DNA of 64,000 nucleotides from NCBI RefSeq assembly GCF_007830355.1, contig NZ_VLKO01000002.1, positions 301,280 to 365,279 on the forward strand, written 5' to 3'. How positions within the stretch are numbered: position 1 is the stretch's first letter; each line of letters starts with the position of its first letter. Positions 27,745-37,900 of the stretch are shown here, piece after piece. The position numbers and the translations under genes were made by a program. The DNA comes from Flavobacterium tiangeerense (GTDB taxonomy: Bacteria; Bacteroidota; Bacteroidia; Flavobacteriales; Flavobacteriaceae). The notes beneath the pieces were generated by a model that made no database searches, was not told where the DNA came from, and saw only the letters and a program-made list of their open reading frames with translations.

Positions 27745-29223
27745 ATGAATCAGCATTATTTAAAAAAAATAGCATTATCATCGGTTTTGTTAGCTGCAGT
27801 AGTAGGCTGTCAAGACGACAAAAATGAAACTCCTAGCGTAAACACAGCCATTAATTTTTCAAATGTTTCTACAGTTCCAGCATTGGCGGTAGCAAAAGAA
27901 GGCTTTGAAAACTTACAGATAACTTCTTTATTAAGTAGTTCAGATGTATTGGCACAATCACCAGCTTTTGTTTATGGTGCTCAACCTGATGGTGCTGGAT
28001 TAATGAAAGATCCTGCAAGCGATGGTTACATTATGATCACTAATCATGAAATTTTAAAATCTGTATCAAGAGTATATTTAGACAAAACTCTTAAGCCTGT
28101 AAAAGGAGACTATATTGTTGATGCAGTGGGCGGATTAACCCGATTATGTTCAGCAACTTTAGCTTCACCAGCAATCCATGGATTTGGACCTTTATTTTTA
28201 ACTGCTGGAGAAAGTGGTGAAGAAAGTATGGTTCATGGTATTGACCCATTAGGACTTACAAGTATGAAAAATAGAACCGACCGAGTTTTACCAGCTTTAG
28301 GAAAAGCAAGTATGGAAAATGCTGTTCCGCTACCTAAGGATGCTTACCCCGGGAAAACCGTGATTGTTATTGGAGAAGATCAATCGTATTCAACTTCTCA
28401 CGCAAGTGCTGGCCAAGTAATTATGTATATGAGTTCAACTGTTGGAGATTTAAACAACGGAAAATTATACGCCTTAAAAAGAAACGATGGAAACCAAGTA
28501 GAGACTAGCATGAATGTAGGAACCTCATTTGATGTATCTTTTGTAGAAATTCCAAATGCTAAAAACTTAACGGGTGCGGTAATCAACACAACAGTTAATG
28601 AATTAGGAGCCATCCGTTTTTCTAGAGTTGAAGATGTAGATTACAGAAAAGGATCTGCAAAAAACAATAGAGAATTGTACTTTACCGCAACGGGACAAGC
28701 AAGTTCAAACGCTCCTGTAGCGGGTTATACCATGTGGGGACGTGTGTATAAATTAGTATTAAATGATGCCAACCCACTTATTGGAAAATTAGAATTAGTT
28801 ATTGAAGGCGATTCTACTCCAGGAACTGGGATTATCAATCCGGATAACTTATGTGTTACCGAAAACTTTGTATACACTCAAGAAGATGGAGATTCATTCT
28901 ACACTGCCGCAAAACATGATTCTTATATCTGGCAATACAACATTGCTTCAAAAGTGAACAAACCTTGGTTGACAATGAATCACAAAAGAACTGATGCTGC
29001 CTGGAATACAGCTTACAACCAAGCTAATGAAATGCGTTTTGGAAGTTGGGAATATGGCGCAATGGAAGACATTTCAGATGTAATTGGTGTTCCGAATACA
29101 TTTATTGTAAACATACATCCACATACATGGCAAAAAGATGCTTTTTTAAATGCTGATGGTAGTGGATTAAATACAAACAAAGAAGGTGGTCAAACCCTAA
29201 TCATCCGAAACGTACAAAGATAA
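27745..29223 (+). CDS. PhoX-like (DUF839-type) lipoprotein
   Basis: 492 residues with a lipoprotein signal (lipobox VVGC at about residue 22). The beta-propeller-like body has YIMITNHE near residue 95, a VIVIGEDQSYS segment and a GKLYALKR segment, resembling DUF839/PhoX proteins, which are Fe/Ca-dependent alkaline phosphatases. Similarity is judged by motif style only, so phosphatase activity is not certain. The start at 27745 gives a normal signal peptide; the 27715 start overlaps the promoter box. The imelysin/peroxidase fusion gene follows after 71 bp across a terminator. Confidence 0.62.
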   Translation: MNQHYLKKIALSSVLLAAVVGCQDDKNETPSVNTAINFSNVSTVPALAVAKEGFENLQITSLLSSSDVLAQSPAFVYGAQPDGAGLMKDPASDGYIMITNHEILKSVSRVYLDKTLKPVKGDYIVDAVGGLTRLCSATLASPAIHGFGPLFLTAGESGEESMVHGIDPLGLTSMKNRTDRVLPALGKASMENAVPLPKDAYPGKTVIVIGEDQSYSTSHASAGQVIMYMSSTVGDLNNGKLYALKRNDGNQVETSMNVGTSFDVSFVEIPNAKNLTGAVINTTVNELGAIRFSRVEDVDYRKGSAKNNRELYFTATGQASSNAPVAGYTMWGRVYKLVLNDANPLIGKLELVIEGDSTPGTGIINPDNLCVTENFVYTQEDGDSFYTAAKHDSYIWQYNIASKVNKPWLTMNHKRTDAAWNTAYNQANEMRFGSWEYGAMEDISDVIGVPNTFIVNIHPHTWQKDAFLNADGSGLNTNKEGGQTLIIRNVQR

Positions 29224-29245
29224 TTACCTCAACTATTGATATAAA

Positions 29246-29273
29246 AAACAACCCAAAATTTTGGGTTGTTTTT
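29246..29273 (+). terminator. Terminator after PhoX-like gene
   Basis: Perfect 13-bp stem AAACAACCCAAAA / TTTTGGGTTGTTT (29246-29271) ending in a T run. It lies before the peroxidase-fusion ATG. Confidence 0.75.
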
Positions 29274-29294
29274 GCATTTAATACAATTCACAAC

Positions 29295-31067
29295 ATGAAA
29301 CCGCTATTAAAACTACTGCCCCTATTCCTACTATTTTTTTCTTGTCAAAAACAATACACTAGTTTGACAATTCAAGAAGACCTGTTGTCTAATTTAGAGG
29401 AACTAAATCAAGAAATACTTGCTTTTGAAAAAGTAGCTACCGAAAATCCAAATCAAAAACAATTACAAAAATCATTTGAAACAAGCCGCATTGCATATAA
29501 AAAAATAGAATGGGCTATCGAATACTTTACACCAGATCCTGCACGATTTATCAATGGGCCAGCACTTGATGAATTAGAAGTAGAAGAAAACAAGTTCTTA
29601 TCCCCAAGTGGCTTTCAAGTCATTGAAGAACTTATTTACCCGCAATACGTTGCCAGTAATTCCAATACTTTAAATAGAGAAATTGCCGTTTTAAAAGGTT
29701 TAATTGCACAAGTCAAAGAGCATTTATCAGTAATCACTATCAGCCCTGATTATGTTATTGATGCCAGCAAAATGGAAGTGTACCGAATTTTAACTCTTGG
29801 CATCACCGGTTTTGATTCGCCAATTGCCAATCAATCCATCCCTGAAGCTAAAGCGAGTTTATCTTCCTTAAAAGTTGTACTTGAAAAATTGAATACCAAT
29901 AATTCAAAAACAAAAGTCTTACTTTTTGATTTGATAGACCAAGCCAGCACCTTTTGTGATGCGAACACCAATTTCAACTCCTTTGATCGCGCTACCTTTA
30001 TTAAAAAATATTTAAATCCAATATCTCAAAAGCTAGTTCAATTTCAACAAGACAACCGTATTAAAAACGTTGCAAAGACAAATGCCATCAATCCAGATGC
30101 AAAATCGCTTTTTGAAAAAAACACCTTTAATGTAAACGCTTTTATTCCGTCAAAAGAATATGCGTATTCCAAAGCAAAAGCTGATCTTGGCAAAAAATTA
30201 TTTTACGATTCGTCCCTTTCCAAAGATGGAAGACGCAATTGCGCCACATGTCACAATCCGGAATTGGCTTTTACTGACGGACTAAAAACCAACTTGTCAT
30301 TAAACGGAAGTCAACTACTGAGAAACACACCTACATTAACCTACGCCGGACTTCAAAATGCGCAATTTTGGGATATGCGTCAAACAGATTTAGAGAAACA
30401 AAGTTTAGATGTCATTCAAAACAAAGATGAAATGCACGGGAACTTAAAAGAAAATTTAACTCGAATTCAAAGCAATACAGGATATAAAAAATTGATCAAA
30501 AAAGCTTTTCCTAATACTATTAAACTAGAAGAATGGCAATTGCAAAACGCAATAGCGAGTTATGTTCGTTCTTTAAATAAATTCAACTCTAGGTTTGATA
30601 ATTACTTTTCGGGCACTTCAAATACTTTTTCGTATGAGGAAAAACTAGGATTTAATCTCTTTGCAGGAAAAGGCAAATGTGCGACTTGTCATTTCGTCCC
30701 GTTATTTAACGGCACAGTACCTCCTATTTACAAAAAAACAGAGCAAGAAGTTATAGGAACACCTCAAATCAAGAATGGAAAAATCATAGATCAAGACTTA
30801 GGTCGATTTACACAATACAAAATGGCACAGCTGAAACATGCCTTTAAAACACCAACGCTCCGAAACATTGCACAAACAGGTCCGTACATGCATAATGGTG
30901 TTTTTAAAACGTTGGAGGAAGTTGTTGTTTTCTACAATGAAGGTGGCGGAGTAGGAAATGGCATCACTGTAGAAAATCAAACCTTACCCACAGACAAACT
31001 CAACTTGACTTTGGCAGAGCAAAAAGCATTAGTTGCCTTTATGAAAACACTTTCAGATGCTAAATAA
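29295..31067 (+). CDS. Imelysin-like domain fused to di-heme cytochrome c peroxidase, lipoprotein
   Basis: 590 residues. A lipoprotein signal (FFSC, Cys about 17) is followed by a helical region (about 25-250) with the imelysin-like pattern SRIAYKKIEWAIEYF...GFQVIEELIYP. The second half is a bacterial di-heme peroxidase/MauG-type domain with two CATCH heme sites (C316/C319/H320 and C462/C465/H466). Di-heme peroxidases reduce hydrogen peroxide in the periplasm with electrons from cytochromes. Imelysins are linked to iron uptake. The full-length frame has no internal stop. The fusion suggests a periplasmic or surface iron/heme redox role (inference). Confidence 0.82.
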   Translation: MKPLLKLLPLFLLFFSCQKQYTSLTIQEDLLSNLEELNQEILAFEKVATENPNQKQLQKSFETSRIAYKKIEWAIEYFTPDPARFINGPALDELEVEENKFLSPSGFQVIEELIYPQYVASNSNTLNREIAVLKGLIAQVKEHLSVITISPDYVIDASKMEVYRILTLGITGFDSPIANQSIPEAKASLSSLKVVLEKLNTNNSKTKVLLFDLIDQASTFCDANTNFNSFDRATFIKKYLNPISQKLVQFQQDNRIKNVAKTNAINPDAKSLFEKNTFNVNAFIPSKEYAYSKAKADLGKKLFYDSSLSKDGRRNCATCHNPELAFTDGLKTNLSLNGSQLLRNTPTLTYAGLQNAQFWDMRQTDLEKQSLDVIQNKDEMHGNLKENLTRIQSNTGYKKLIKKAFPNTIKLEEWQLQNAIASYVRSLNKFNSRFDNYFSGTSNTFSYEEKLGFNLFAGKGKCATCHFVPLFNGTVPPIYKKTEQEVIGTPQIKNGKIIDQDLGRFTQYKMAQLKHAFKTPTLRNIAQTGPYMHNGVFKTLEEVVVFYNEGGGVGNGITVENQTLPTDKLNLTLAEQKALVAFMKTLSDAK

Positions 31068-31190
31068 GCTATACAAACACATTTTTAGGTCACTAGTAGC
31101 CTAGCGCTTTTACCTGAAAACAAGCGCAATTGACTCTAGCATTCGAAAAAAATTAAACAAAAATTAAAATAATTAATTTAAAAATAGATT

Positions 31191-31198
31191 TATCTTTG
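31191..31198 (+). promoter_or_regulatory. TAnnTTTG promoter box of TerB-like gene
   Basis: TATCTTTG, 21 bp before the ATG at 31220. Confidence 0.55.
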
Positions 31199-31219
31199 TA
31201 GGATATAAAATCAATAACT

Positions 31220-31651
31220 ATGTCATTTTCAGATTTATTTGATAGCGAATTTAAGCTAAGAAACAAAGGTCACTTCGCCTCAATTGTTAGAGTTGCACTT
31301 ACTGATGGGAAATTTTCACCAGAAGAAAAAGCATTTTTAGACAAACTAGCACTTCGCTTAGAAATATCAGCAGTGGAGTATGAGGAAATTTTAGAAAATC
31401 CTTTGAATTACCCTATCAATCCACCGTATTTACACGAGCAAAGATTAGAGCGTTTGTATGATTTAGCACGAATCGTTCACGTAGATCATCATTTAGGAGA
31501 TCAACAAGAAATGTTGTTGAGAAAAATAGGTGTAGCTTTAGGGTTCAATACTGATAATGTAAATTACATCGTTGACAAAGCCTTAAAACTTGTTGACAAA
31601 GAGGTAGACTCTGACACTTTCCTTGAGGAAATGCAAAATATGCACAAATAA
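31220..31651 (+). CDS. TerB-like protein
   Basis: 143 residues, all-helical, without signal peptide. The N-terminal segment VRVALTDGKFSPEEKAFLDKLA is the acidic metal-binding-like helix-turn of the TerB family, repeated in degenerate form as IVHVDHHLGDQQEMLLRKIG. TerB domains occur in tellurite-resistance and stress operons, but stand-alone proteins like this one are of unknown function. It has its own promoter box and a strong shared terminator with fbp. Confidence 0.75.
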   Translation: MSFSDLFDSEFKLRNKGHFASIVRVALTDGKFSPEEKAFLDKLALRLEISAVEYEEILENPLNYPINPPYLHEQRLERLYDLARIVHVDHHLGDQQEMLLRKIGVALGFNTDNVNYIVDKALKLVDKEVDSDTFLEEMQNMHK

Positions 31652-31671
31652 ATTACAGCTGTATTTAAATA

Positions 31672-31702
31672 AAAAAGCTTCCAGTAATCCTGGAAGCTTT
31701 TT
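31672..31702. terminator. Bidirectional terminator between TerB-like gene and fbp
   Basis: Perfect 13-bp stem AAAAAGCTTCCAG / CTGGAAGCTTTTT with a 5-nt loop. Confidence 0.88.
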
Positions 31703-31707
31703 GCTTT

Positions 31708-32727
31708 TTAGTATTTGCTTAACTTTGCATTATGCATGAACTCTTCGGCTTTTTCAACCATGTTATAGCTTCCGCAAAAGAAAGGAACACGCTGATGTAA
31801 TTCGGTTGGAGTAATTTCCATGATGCTTCCAAAACCATCTGAAGCTTTACCTCCAGCTTGCTCCACAATAAACGCCATAGGATTACATTCATATAATAAA
31901 CGTAATTTACCATTAGGTGCTTTTGAACTAGTTGGGTAGATATAAATTCCTCCTTTGATAATATTTCTATGAATATCCGAAACTAAGCTACCTATATATC
32001 TAGAAGTATACGGTCTATCTTCCTCTTCTGTCTGACAGTATTTGATGTAATCTTTAACCCCTTGTGGAAAATGAATGTAGTTCCCTTCATTGATAGAATA
32101 AATATGACCGTCTTTTGCAAACTTCATATTAGGGTGCGATAAATAGAAAGTCCCAATAGCAGGATTCAATGTAAACCCATTTACACCATGCCCCGTTGTG
32201 TACACTAGCATGGTTGATGTTCCATAAATAACATACCCTGCAGCTACTTGATTGATTCCTGGCTGCAAGAAATCCTCCATTGTAACTGGAGTTCCTATTG
32301 GTGTTATTCTTCTATACACTGAGAATATAGTACCCACAGATACGTTTACATCAATATTAGAAGATCCATCAAGAGGATCCATCAATACCACATATTTATT
32401 GTTGTGACTGTTATCACTACCTTCAACAGTGATGAAATCATCGTTCTCTTCAGAGGCAATACCACAGACAATTTCACGGTTAATTAAGGTTTGAATAAAA
32501 ACTTCATTGGCATAAACATCCAATTTTTGTTGGTCTTCTCCTTGTATATTTTGCTCGCCTGCAGCACCCACGATATCAACTAATCCGGCTTTGTTTACCT
32601 TATAGTTTACTACTTTGGCGGCAAGCCTAATCGAGTTAATAATTCGGGATAATTCACCAGACGAATATTGAAAAGCATTTTGATTCTCTATAATAAATTC
32701 TCCTAAAGTCTTGTTGCGTTCTTCCAT
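31708..32727 (-). CDS. fbp: Class 1 fructose-1,6-bisphosphatase
   Basis: 339 residues. The metal-binding signature [20 protein letters not shown] and the downstream SEEND acidic pair identify the class I enzyme, which hydrolyses fructose-1,6-bisphosphate in gluconeogenesis. The substrate loop segments [14 protein letters not shown] and [21 protein letters not shown] are intact. Length equals the usual bacterial size. It is monocistronic, with a terminator shared with the TerB-like gene. Confidence 0.96.
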   Translation of the reverse strand: MEERNKTLGEFIIENQNAFQYSSGELSRIINSIRLAAKVVNYKVNKAGLVDIVGAAGEQNIQGEDQQKLDVYANEVFIQTLINREIVCGIASEENDDFITVEGSDNSHNNKYVVLMDPLDGSSNIDVNVSVGTIFSVYRRITPIGTPVTMEDFLQPGINQVAAGYVIYGTSTMLVYTTGHGVNGFTLNPAIGTFYLSHPNMKFAKDGHIYSINEGNYIHFPQGVKDYIKYCQTEEEDRPYTSRYIGSLVSDIHRNIIKGGIYIYPTSSKAPNGKLRLLYECNPMAFIVEQAGGKASDGFGSIMEITPTELHQRVPFFCGSYNMVEKAEEFMHNAKLSKY

Positions 32728-32983
32728 TTCGAAATCGTTGTAGTTATTTTGAAGTCACAAATATCGTTTTTTTTGTGAAAATGATTTCAATAATATGAAC
32801 TTAGTTTACCACTATTGTATATTTGCTAAATAAACTGTAAATTTTTAGGTTTAAAGTTTATTTAATTGTGATTTTAAACAATTAAATTAAAAATTGTATA
32901 GCAGAATCTTTGTAAGATTTTAAAAACAAGAAATTGACAATTGCCCGTTAGATAATCCAATCATTTACAGATACAACTACGCC

Positions 32984-33490
32984 ATGATAATAAGAAAAGG
33001 TACTCCGGCAGATATGCCTTCCGTTTTAGGTTTAATCAAAGAACTAGCATTGTTTGAAAAAGAACCAGATGCAGTTCTTATTACCGTTGAAGATTTAGTA
33101 CGAGATGGTTTTGGAGCTGTCCCACTGTTTCATGTTTTTGTAGCAGAGATTGATTCAGACTCTCCAGAAAGTACTTCAGATAAGCAAATTGTCGGTATCG
33201 CCTTGTGGTACTATCGGTATTCAACTTGGAAAGGTAAAACCATTCACTTAGAGGATTTAGTAGTAAAAGAAAGCATGCGAGGAACAGGATTAGGTTATGC
33301 CTTATATTCTGAAATTTTAAAGCAAGGTAAGAAAGACCAGGTTCGAAGAGTAGAATGGAATGTTCTGGACTGGAATACGCCTGCAATTGATTTCTACGAA
33401 AAATCAGGAGCCAAAGTATTACGCGATTGGCATGTAGTGCAAATGGACGAATTAGGAATACATCAATTTGTATCTGACAAATTGAAATAA
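32984..33490 (+). CDS. GNAT family N-acetyltransferase
   Basis: 168 residues. The GNAT motif A is visible as HLEDLVVKESMRGTGLGYALYSEILKQ (acetyl-CoA pyrophosphate loop R-G-T-G-L-G) followed by NVLDWNTPAIDFYEKSGA. The overall shape resembles diamine/spermidine-type acetyltransferases, but the acceptor is unknown. It is followed after 99 bp by aspartate kinase on the same strand. Confidence 0.88.
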   Translation: MIIRKGTPADMPSVLGLIKELALFEKEPDAVLITVEDLVRDGFGAVPLFHVFVAEIDSDSPESTSDKQIVGIALWYYRYSTWKGKTIHLEDLVVKESMRGTGLGYALYSEILKQGKKDQVRRVEWNVLDWNTPAIDFYEKSGAKVLRDWHVVQMDELGIHQFVSDKLK

Positions 33491-33589
33491 AGCGTCCAAA
33501 TTCAGAGACACAAATAGGAAATTAAAAAATTAAAGATAAATAGAATTCTGATTTCAATTTAGAATTTAAAAATTGTGATTTAAGAAAAT

Positions 33590-34846
33590 ATGAGAGTATT
33601 CAAATTTGGAGGTGCATCAGTAAAAGATGCAGCAGGAATCAAAAACGTGTACAGCGTTTTACAAACAGTGGGTTATGAGGATGTATTACTGGTAGTTTCA
33701 GCTATGGGCAAAACTACTAATGCATTAGAACTTGTCATAAAAAATTATTTTGACAAATCAACTGAATTAAATTCATCCGTTCAAGAAGTAAAAAAATACC
33801 ACAATCAAATCTTAATCGATTTGTTTGAAGATGAAAAAAACGAAGTATTTGCTGCCGTAAATGCACAATTTAGTGATTTAGAATATTTTTTGGCGCATAA
33901 CAAATCTCCTAATTACAATTTTGTTTACGACCAGATTGTAAGCTTTGGCGAATTGATATCGACCACCATTCTGAGTCATTTCATGAATTTTATGGGTATT
34001 CAAACACAATGGCTAGATGTTCGTAATTTTGTAAAAACTGATGCTACGTATCGAGATGCCGAGGTAGATTGGGACTTGACACAAGCTAATATTGCCAAAA
34101 ATGTAAAACGACAAATCCTGAATATTACACAAGGTTTCTTGGGATCTGACCCCAATAATTTTACAACAACACTGGGCCGTGAGGGATCTGATTATACTGC
34201 TGCCATTTTTGCGTATTGCCTAAATGCCGAAAGCGTAACCATCTGGAAAGACGTTCCTGGAGTTATGAATGCTGACCCAAGATATTTTGAGAATGCTAGT
34301 TTGTTAAACCAAATTTCATATCGAGAAGCTATTGAACTTGCGTTTTATGGCGCTACCGTGATTCACCCAAAAACGTTACAACCTTTACAAAAAAAGGAAA
34401 TTCCTTTATTTGTAAAATCATTTATAAACCCATTACTAAAAGGGACTAGTGTTTCAAAAGGAGTAGATCTGGAGCCGTATTTACCTTGTTTTATTGTAAA
34501 AAGAAACCAATTATTAATTTCGCTTTCTTCTATAGATTTCTCTTTTATAATGGAGGAAAACATCAGCGAGATTTTTGCATTATTTCATCAATTCAAAATA
34601 AAAGTAAATTTAATCCAAAACTCGGCTATCAGTTTCTCTGTATGTGTTGAAGATAAATTTGATAATTTTAATGCGCTCAATGCCATTTTATCAAAAAAAT
34701 TCAAAGTAGATTACGAGCAAAATGTAACCTTGTACACCATCAGACATTTTAATGATACTGCTGCAAAAACAGTTGAAGAAAACAAAATTGTTTTACTCAA
34801 ACAAGTAAGCCGCGAGACCATGCAAGTGGTGACTAAAGAAGTTTAA
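33590..34846 (+). CDS. lysC: Aspartate kinase
   Basis: 418 residues. The kinase domain begins at once with the FKFGGASVKD signature and contains TTLGREGSDYTAA and KDVPGVMNADPR, the aspartate and ATP-binding elements. The enzyme makes aspartyl-phosphate for lysine, threonine and methionine synthesis. About 120 C-terminal residues form a regulatory ACT-type region (FIMEENISEIFALFHQFKI), which is shorter than in LysC of E. coli (449 residues). No homoserine dehydrogenase domain is fused. The gene symbol is by analogy only. Confidence 0.9.
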   Translation: MRVFKFGGASVKDAAGIKNVYSVLQTVGYEDVLLVVSAMGKTTNALELVIKNYFDKSTELNSSVQEVKKYHNQILIDLFEDEKNEVFAAVNAQFSDLEYFLAHNKSPNYNFVYDQIVSFGELISTTILSHFMNFMGIQTQWLDVRNFVKTDATYRDAEVDWDLTQANIAKNVKRQILNITQGFLGSDPNNFTTTLGREGSDYTAAIFAYCLNAESVTIWKDVPGVMNADPRYFENASLLNQISYREAIELAFYGATVIHPKTLQPLQKKEIPLFVKSFINPLLKGTSVSKGVDLEPYLPCFIVKRNQLLISLSSIDFSFIMEENISEIFALFHQFKIKVNLIQNSAISFSVCVEDKFDNFNALNAILSKKFKVDYEQNVTLYTIRHFNDTAAKTVEENKIVLLKQVSRETMQVVTKEV

Positions 34847-34852
34847 GAATAG

Positions 34853-34888
34853 AAAAAAGGGAAATAACATTCATTTACTTCCCTTTTT
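34853..34888 (+). terminator. Terminator after aspartate kinase
   Basis: Stem AAAAAGGGAA / TTCCCTTTTT with a longer AT-rich loop. Confidence 0.65.
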
Positions 34889-34991
34889 ATTTAGGTGTAG
34901 CAGGATAATACCACTGCATACTACCCGTTTTTTTGAATACTTATTATCAAATTATAAATACTACTTTTGATTCCTGTGAGTTATAGTATTT

Positions 34992-37900
34992 ATGCTAAAA
35001 AAAATCTTGTTTTTTTTTCTTTTGATTTTCTTTTCTGGTCTACAGGCGCAGGAAATCAACTCCTTGTACAAAACAAAAAAAATAGCTAGAACTCAGGATA
35101 CTCTTTATATTGAAAAAGAAAGTCTTAACCCGCACTTTTTTAAACTGCTTGACGCCAATGGTAAAAAAATAGACAGCACTTTTTTTGAAATTAATTTCAC
35201 AAAAGGAATTTTACTATTGAAATCCCCTTTGCTAATAGAGCGGGATTCCTTGACCGTGCAGTATTTAAAATTTCCCGAGATACTCACTAAGGTATACCAA
35301 GTATTTGATTCGAATAAAATTGTGAGCAATACGGCGTTACAGGGAACCTTATACACCATAGATAAAAAAAACAATAACAAGACAGTTCCTTTTGATGGAC
35401 TAAATACTTCTGGGAGTATTACCCGAGGAATTACCATCGGAAACAATCAAAATGCCGTTTTTGGATCAAACCTTGACTTACAAATAACAGGCAAAATATC
35501 CGACAAAGTAAGCTTGAGAGCCTCCATTCAAGATAGTAATATTCCGCTTCAAGACGGTGGGTATTCTCAAAAATTAGATCAGTTTGATAATGTTTTCATG
35601 GAATTGTATAGCAAAGATTGGAACATTAGAGCGGGTGATATTTTTTTGGAAAACAAAAACACCCAATTCCTAAACTTTAATAAAAAAGTGCAAGGACTTT
35701 CTACAAAAATCCAGTTTGGAAATAAAAATCACAAAACCGATCTCTTTGCATCAGCAGCATTAGTGCGAGGACAATATGCAAAAAGTGACATTATAGGACA
35801 AGAGGGTAACCAAGGTCCATATAAATTAAAAGGACAAAACGGAGAGTTATATGTACTCGTGGTTTCTGGATCGGAGCGCGTATATGTAAATGATACTTTA
35901 TTAAAACGAGGTGAGAATAATGACTACACCATTGATTATAATGCGGGAGAGATTGTATTTACACCCTTGTTCACCATAACCTCTGAAATGAGAATTGCTG
36001 TTGAATATCAATACTCTGATCAAAACTACACCCGATTTGTAACCTATGCAGGGGCAACACACGAGAATAAAAAATGGCGTTTAAAAGGCTATTTGTACTC
36101 GGAGAATGATTTGAAAAACCAACCCTTACAACAAAACCTTACTCGAGAACAAGCGCAAATTTTAACTCAAGCAGGTGACAACCCTCAATTGATGATAGCA
36201 CCATCTGAGTATGCTGATACCTTTGATGAAAATAAAGTGCTCTATAAAAAAGTAATTGCAAATGGAGTCACTTTCTTTGAATATTCAAATGAGGATCAGC
36301 AAGAATTATTTAATGTCCGTTTTACACAAGTTGGCCCAAACAACGGAAATTATATAGTTGTAAATACCGCCACCATCACCCGTGTGTTTGAATATGTAGC
36401 CCCAATAAACGGAATCCCACAAGGTGATTACGAACCTACCATTCAGCTTATTGCTCCAACAAAAACACAAGTAGCCACATTTATAAGTGAATTCAACCCT
36501 AGTGATAAAACAACGATTGCAGTAGAAATGGGGGTAAGTAATACCGATAAAAATTTATTTTCAACGCTACAAGACAACGATAATAAAGGAGTTGCAGGAA
36601 AGATAAACGGACAACAACGGCTTTTTTCTAAAAAATGGCAAATGGATGTTTTTGCAAACTATCAATTTATACAGCGTAATTTTAAATCTGTGGAACGTAT
36701 TTACAACATTGAATTTGATAGAGACTGGAATATTGGAACTAATAGAACTGGAAATCAAAGTTTACTTATAAGCGGTTTTAAACTGAATCTCAACACCAAA
36801 AAAGAGACTTCAAAAAAAGGTTTTTTTGTATACCAATACGAGAAACTAGATTTTTCAGACAGTTTTTCAGGAGGAAAACATGTTGTAAATAGTGCGTTCC
36901 AACTAAAAAAATGGAGTTTTAAAAATAGGGGAAGCTATCTTAAAAGTGAGTCGAATACTGCTCAATCTGAATTTTTTAGAAATCAATTCCAAATGCGTTA
37001 TGATCGCAAAAAAAACTGGATAGCCACAACCCTTCGAACAGAAGACAATAAGGAAAAAGACACGAATAGACTTCAGTTTTCGGCCTTGAGCCAAAAATTT
37101 AAAGAATACGGATTTTTTGCCGGTCGAGGTGATAGTACCAAAGTTTTTGTAGAGCTAGGCTATTTGAAGCGTAGCAATGACAGTTTACAGAACAACTTGA
37201 TTCAAAGAGTAAATACCTCTCAAACCTTTGCTCTTAAAACAAAACTAATTCAAACCGCAAAAAGTGACTTGTCAATTGTGTCCCAATATAGAGTGTTAGA
37301 CTTTGAAGCAAATACACAAAAAAAAGAATCTACACTCAACTCAAGGATTATTTACACCGATCGGTTTTTGAAACAATTATTGGTGAGCAACACTGTATTT
37401 GAGACTAATTCTGGTACGATTCCGCAACAAGAATTCACCTACTTAGAGGTAGCGGCAGGACAAGGAGTTTACACCTGGAACGATTACAATAATAATGGTA
37501 TTCAAGAGCTACAGGAATTTGAAGTGGCGCCTTTTGTTGATCAAGCACAGTTTATAAGAGTGTTTTTACCTAACCGCATTTTCATAAAAACCCATCAAAA
37601 TAAATTTTCTCAATCCCTTACGTGGAACCCTACAATTTGGCAAAACAATAAAGGAGTTAGAAAATTTCTCTCTAATTTTTACAACCAAACTACATTTTTA
37701 TTAGATCGAAAAGTGAAAAACGACGGAGCTAATTTTGAGTTAAATCCGTTTTCTAATGCTACCAAAAATGTTTTAGGTTTAAACTATAATTTTAGAAATA
37801 GTTTGTTTTACAACAGAGGTAAACAAAAACATTCCGTTACCTATTCCTATCTAGAAAGCAGAACTACAAACCTATCATCCATTGGCTCACAGGAAGTTTC

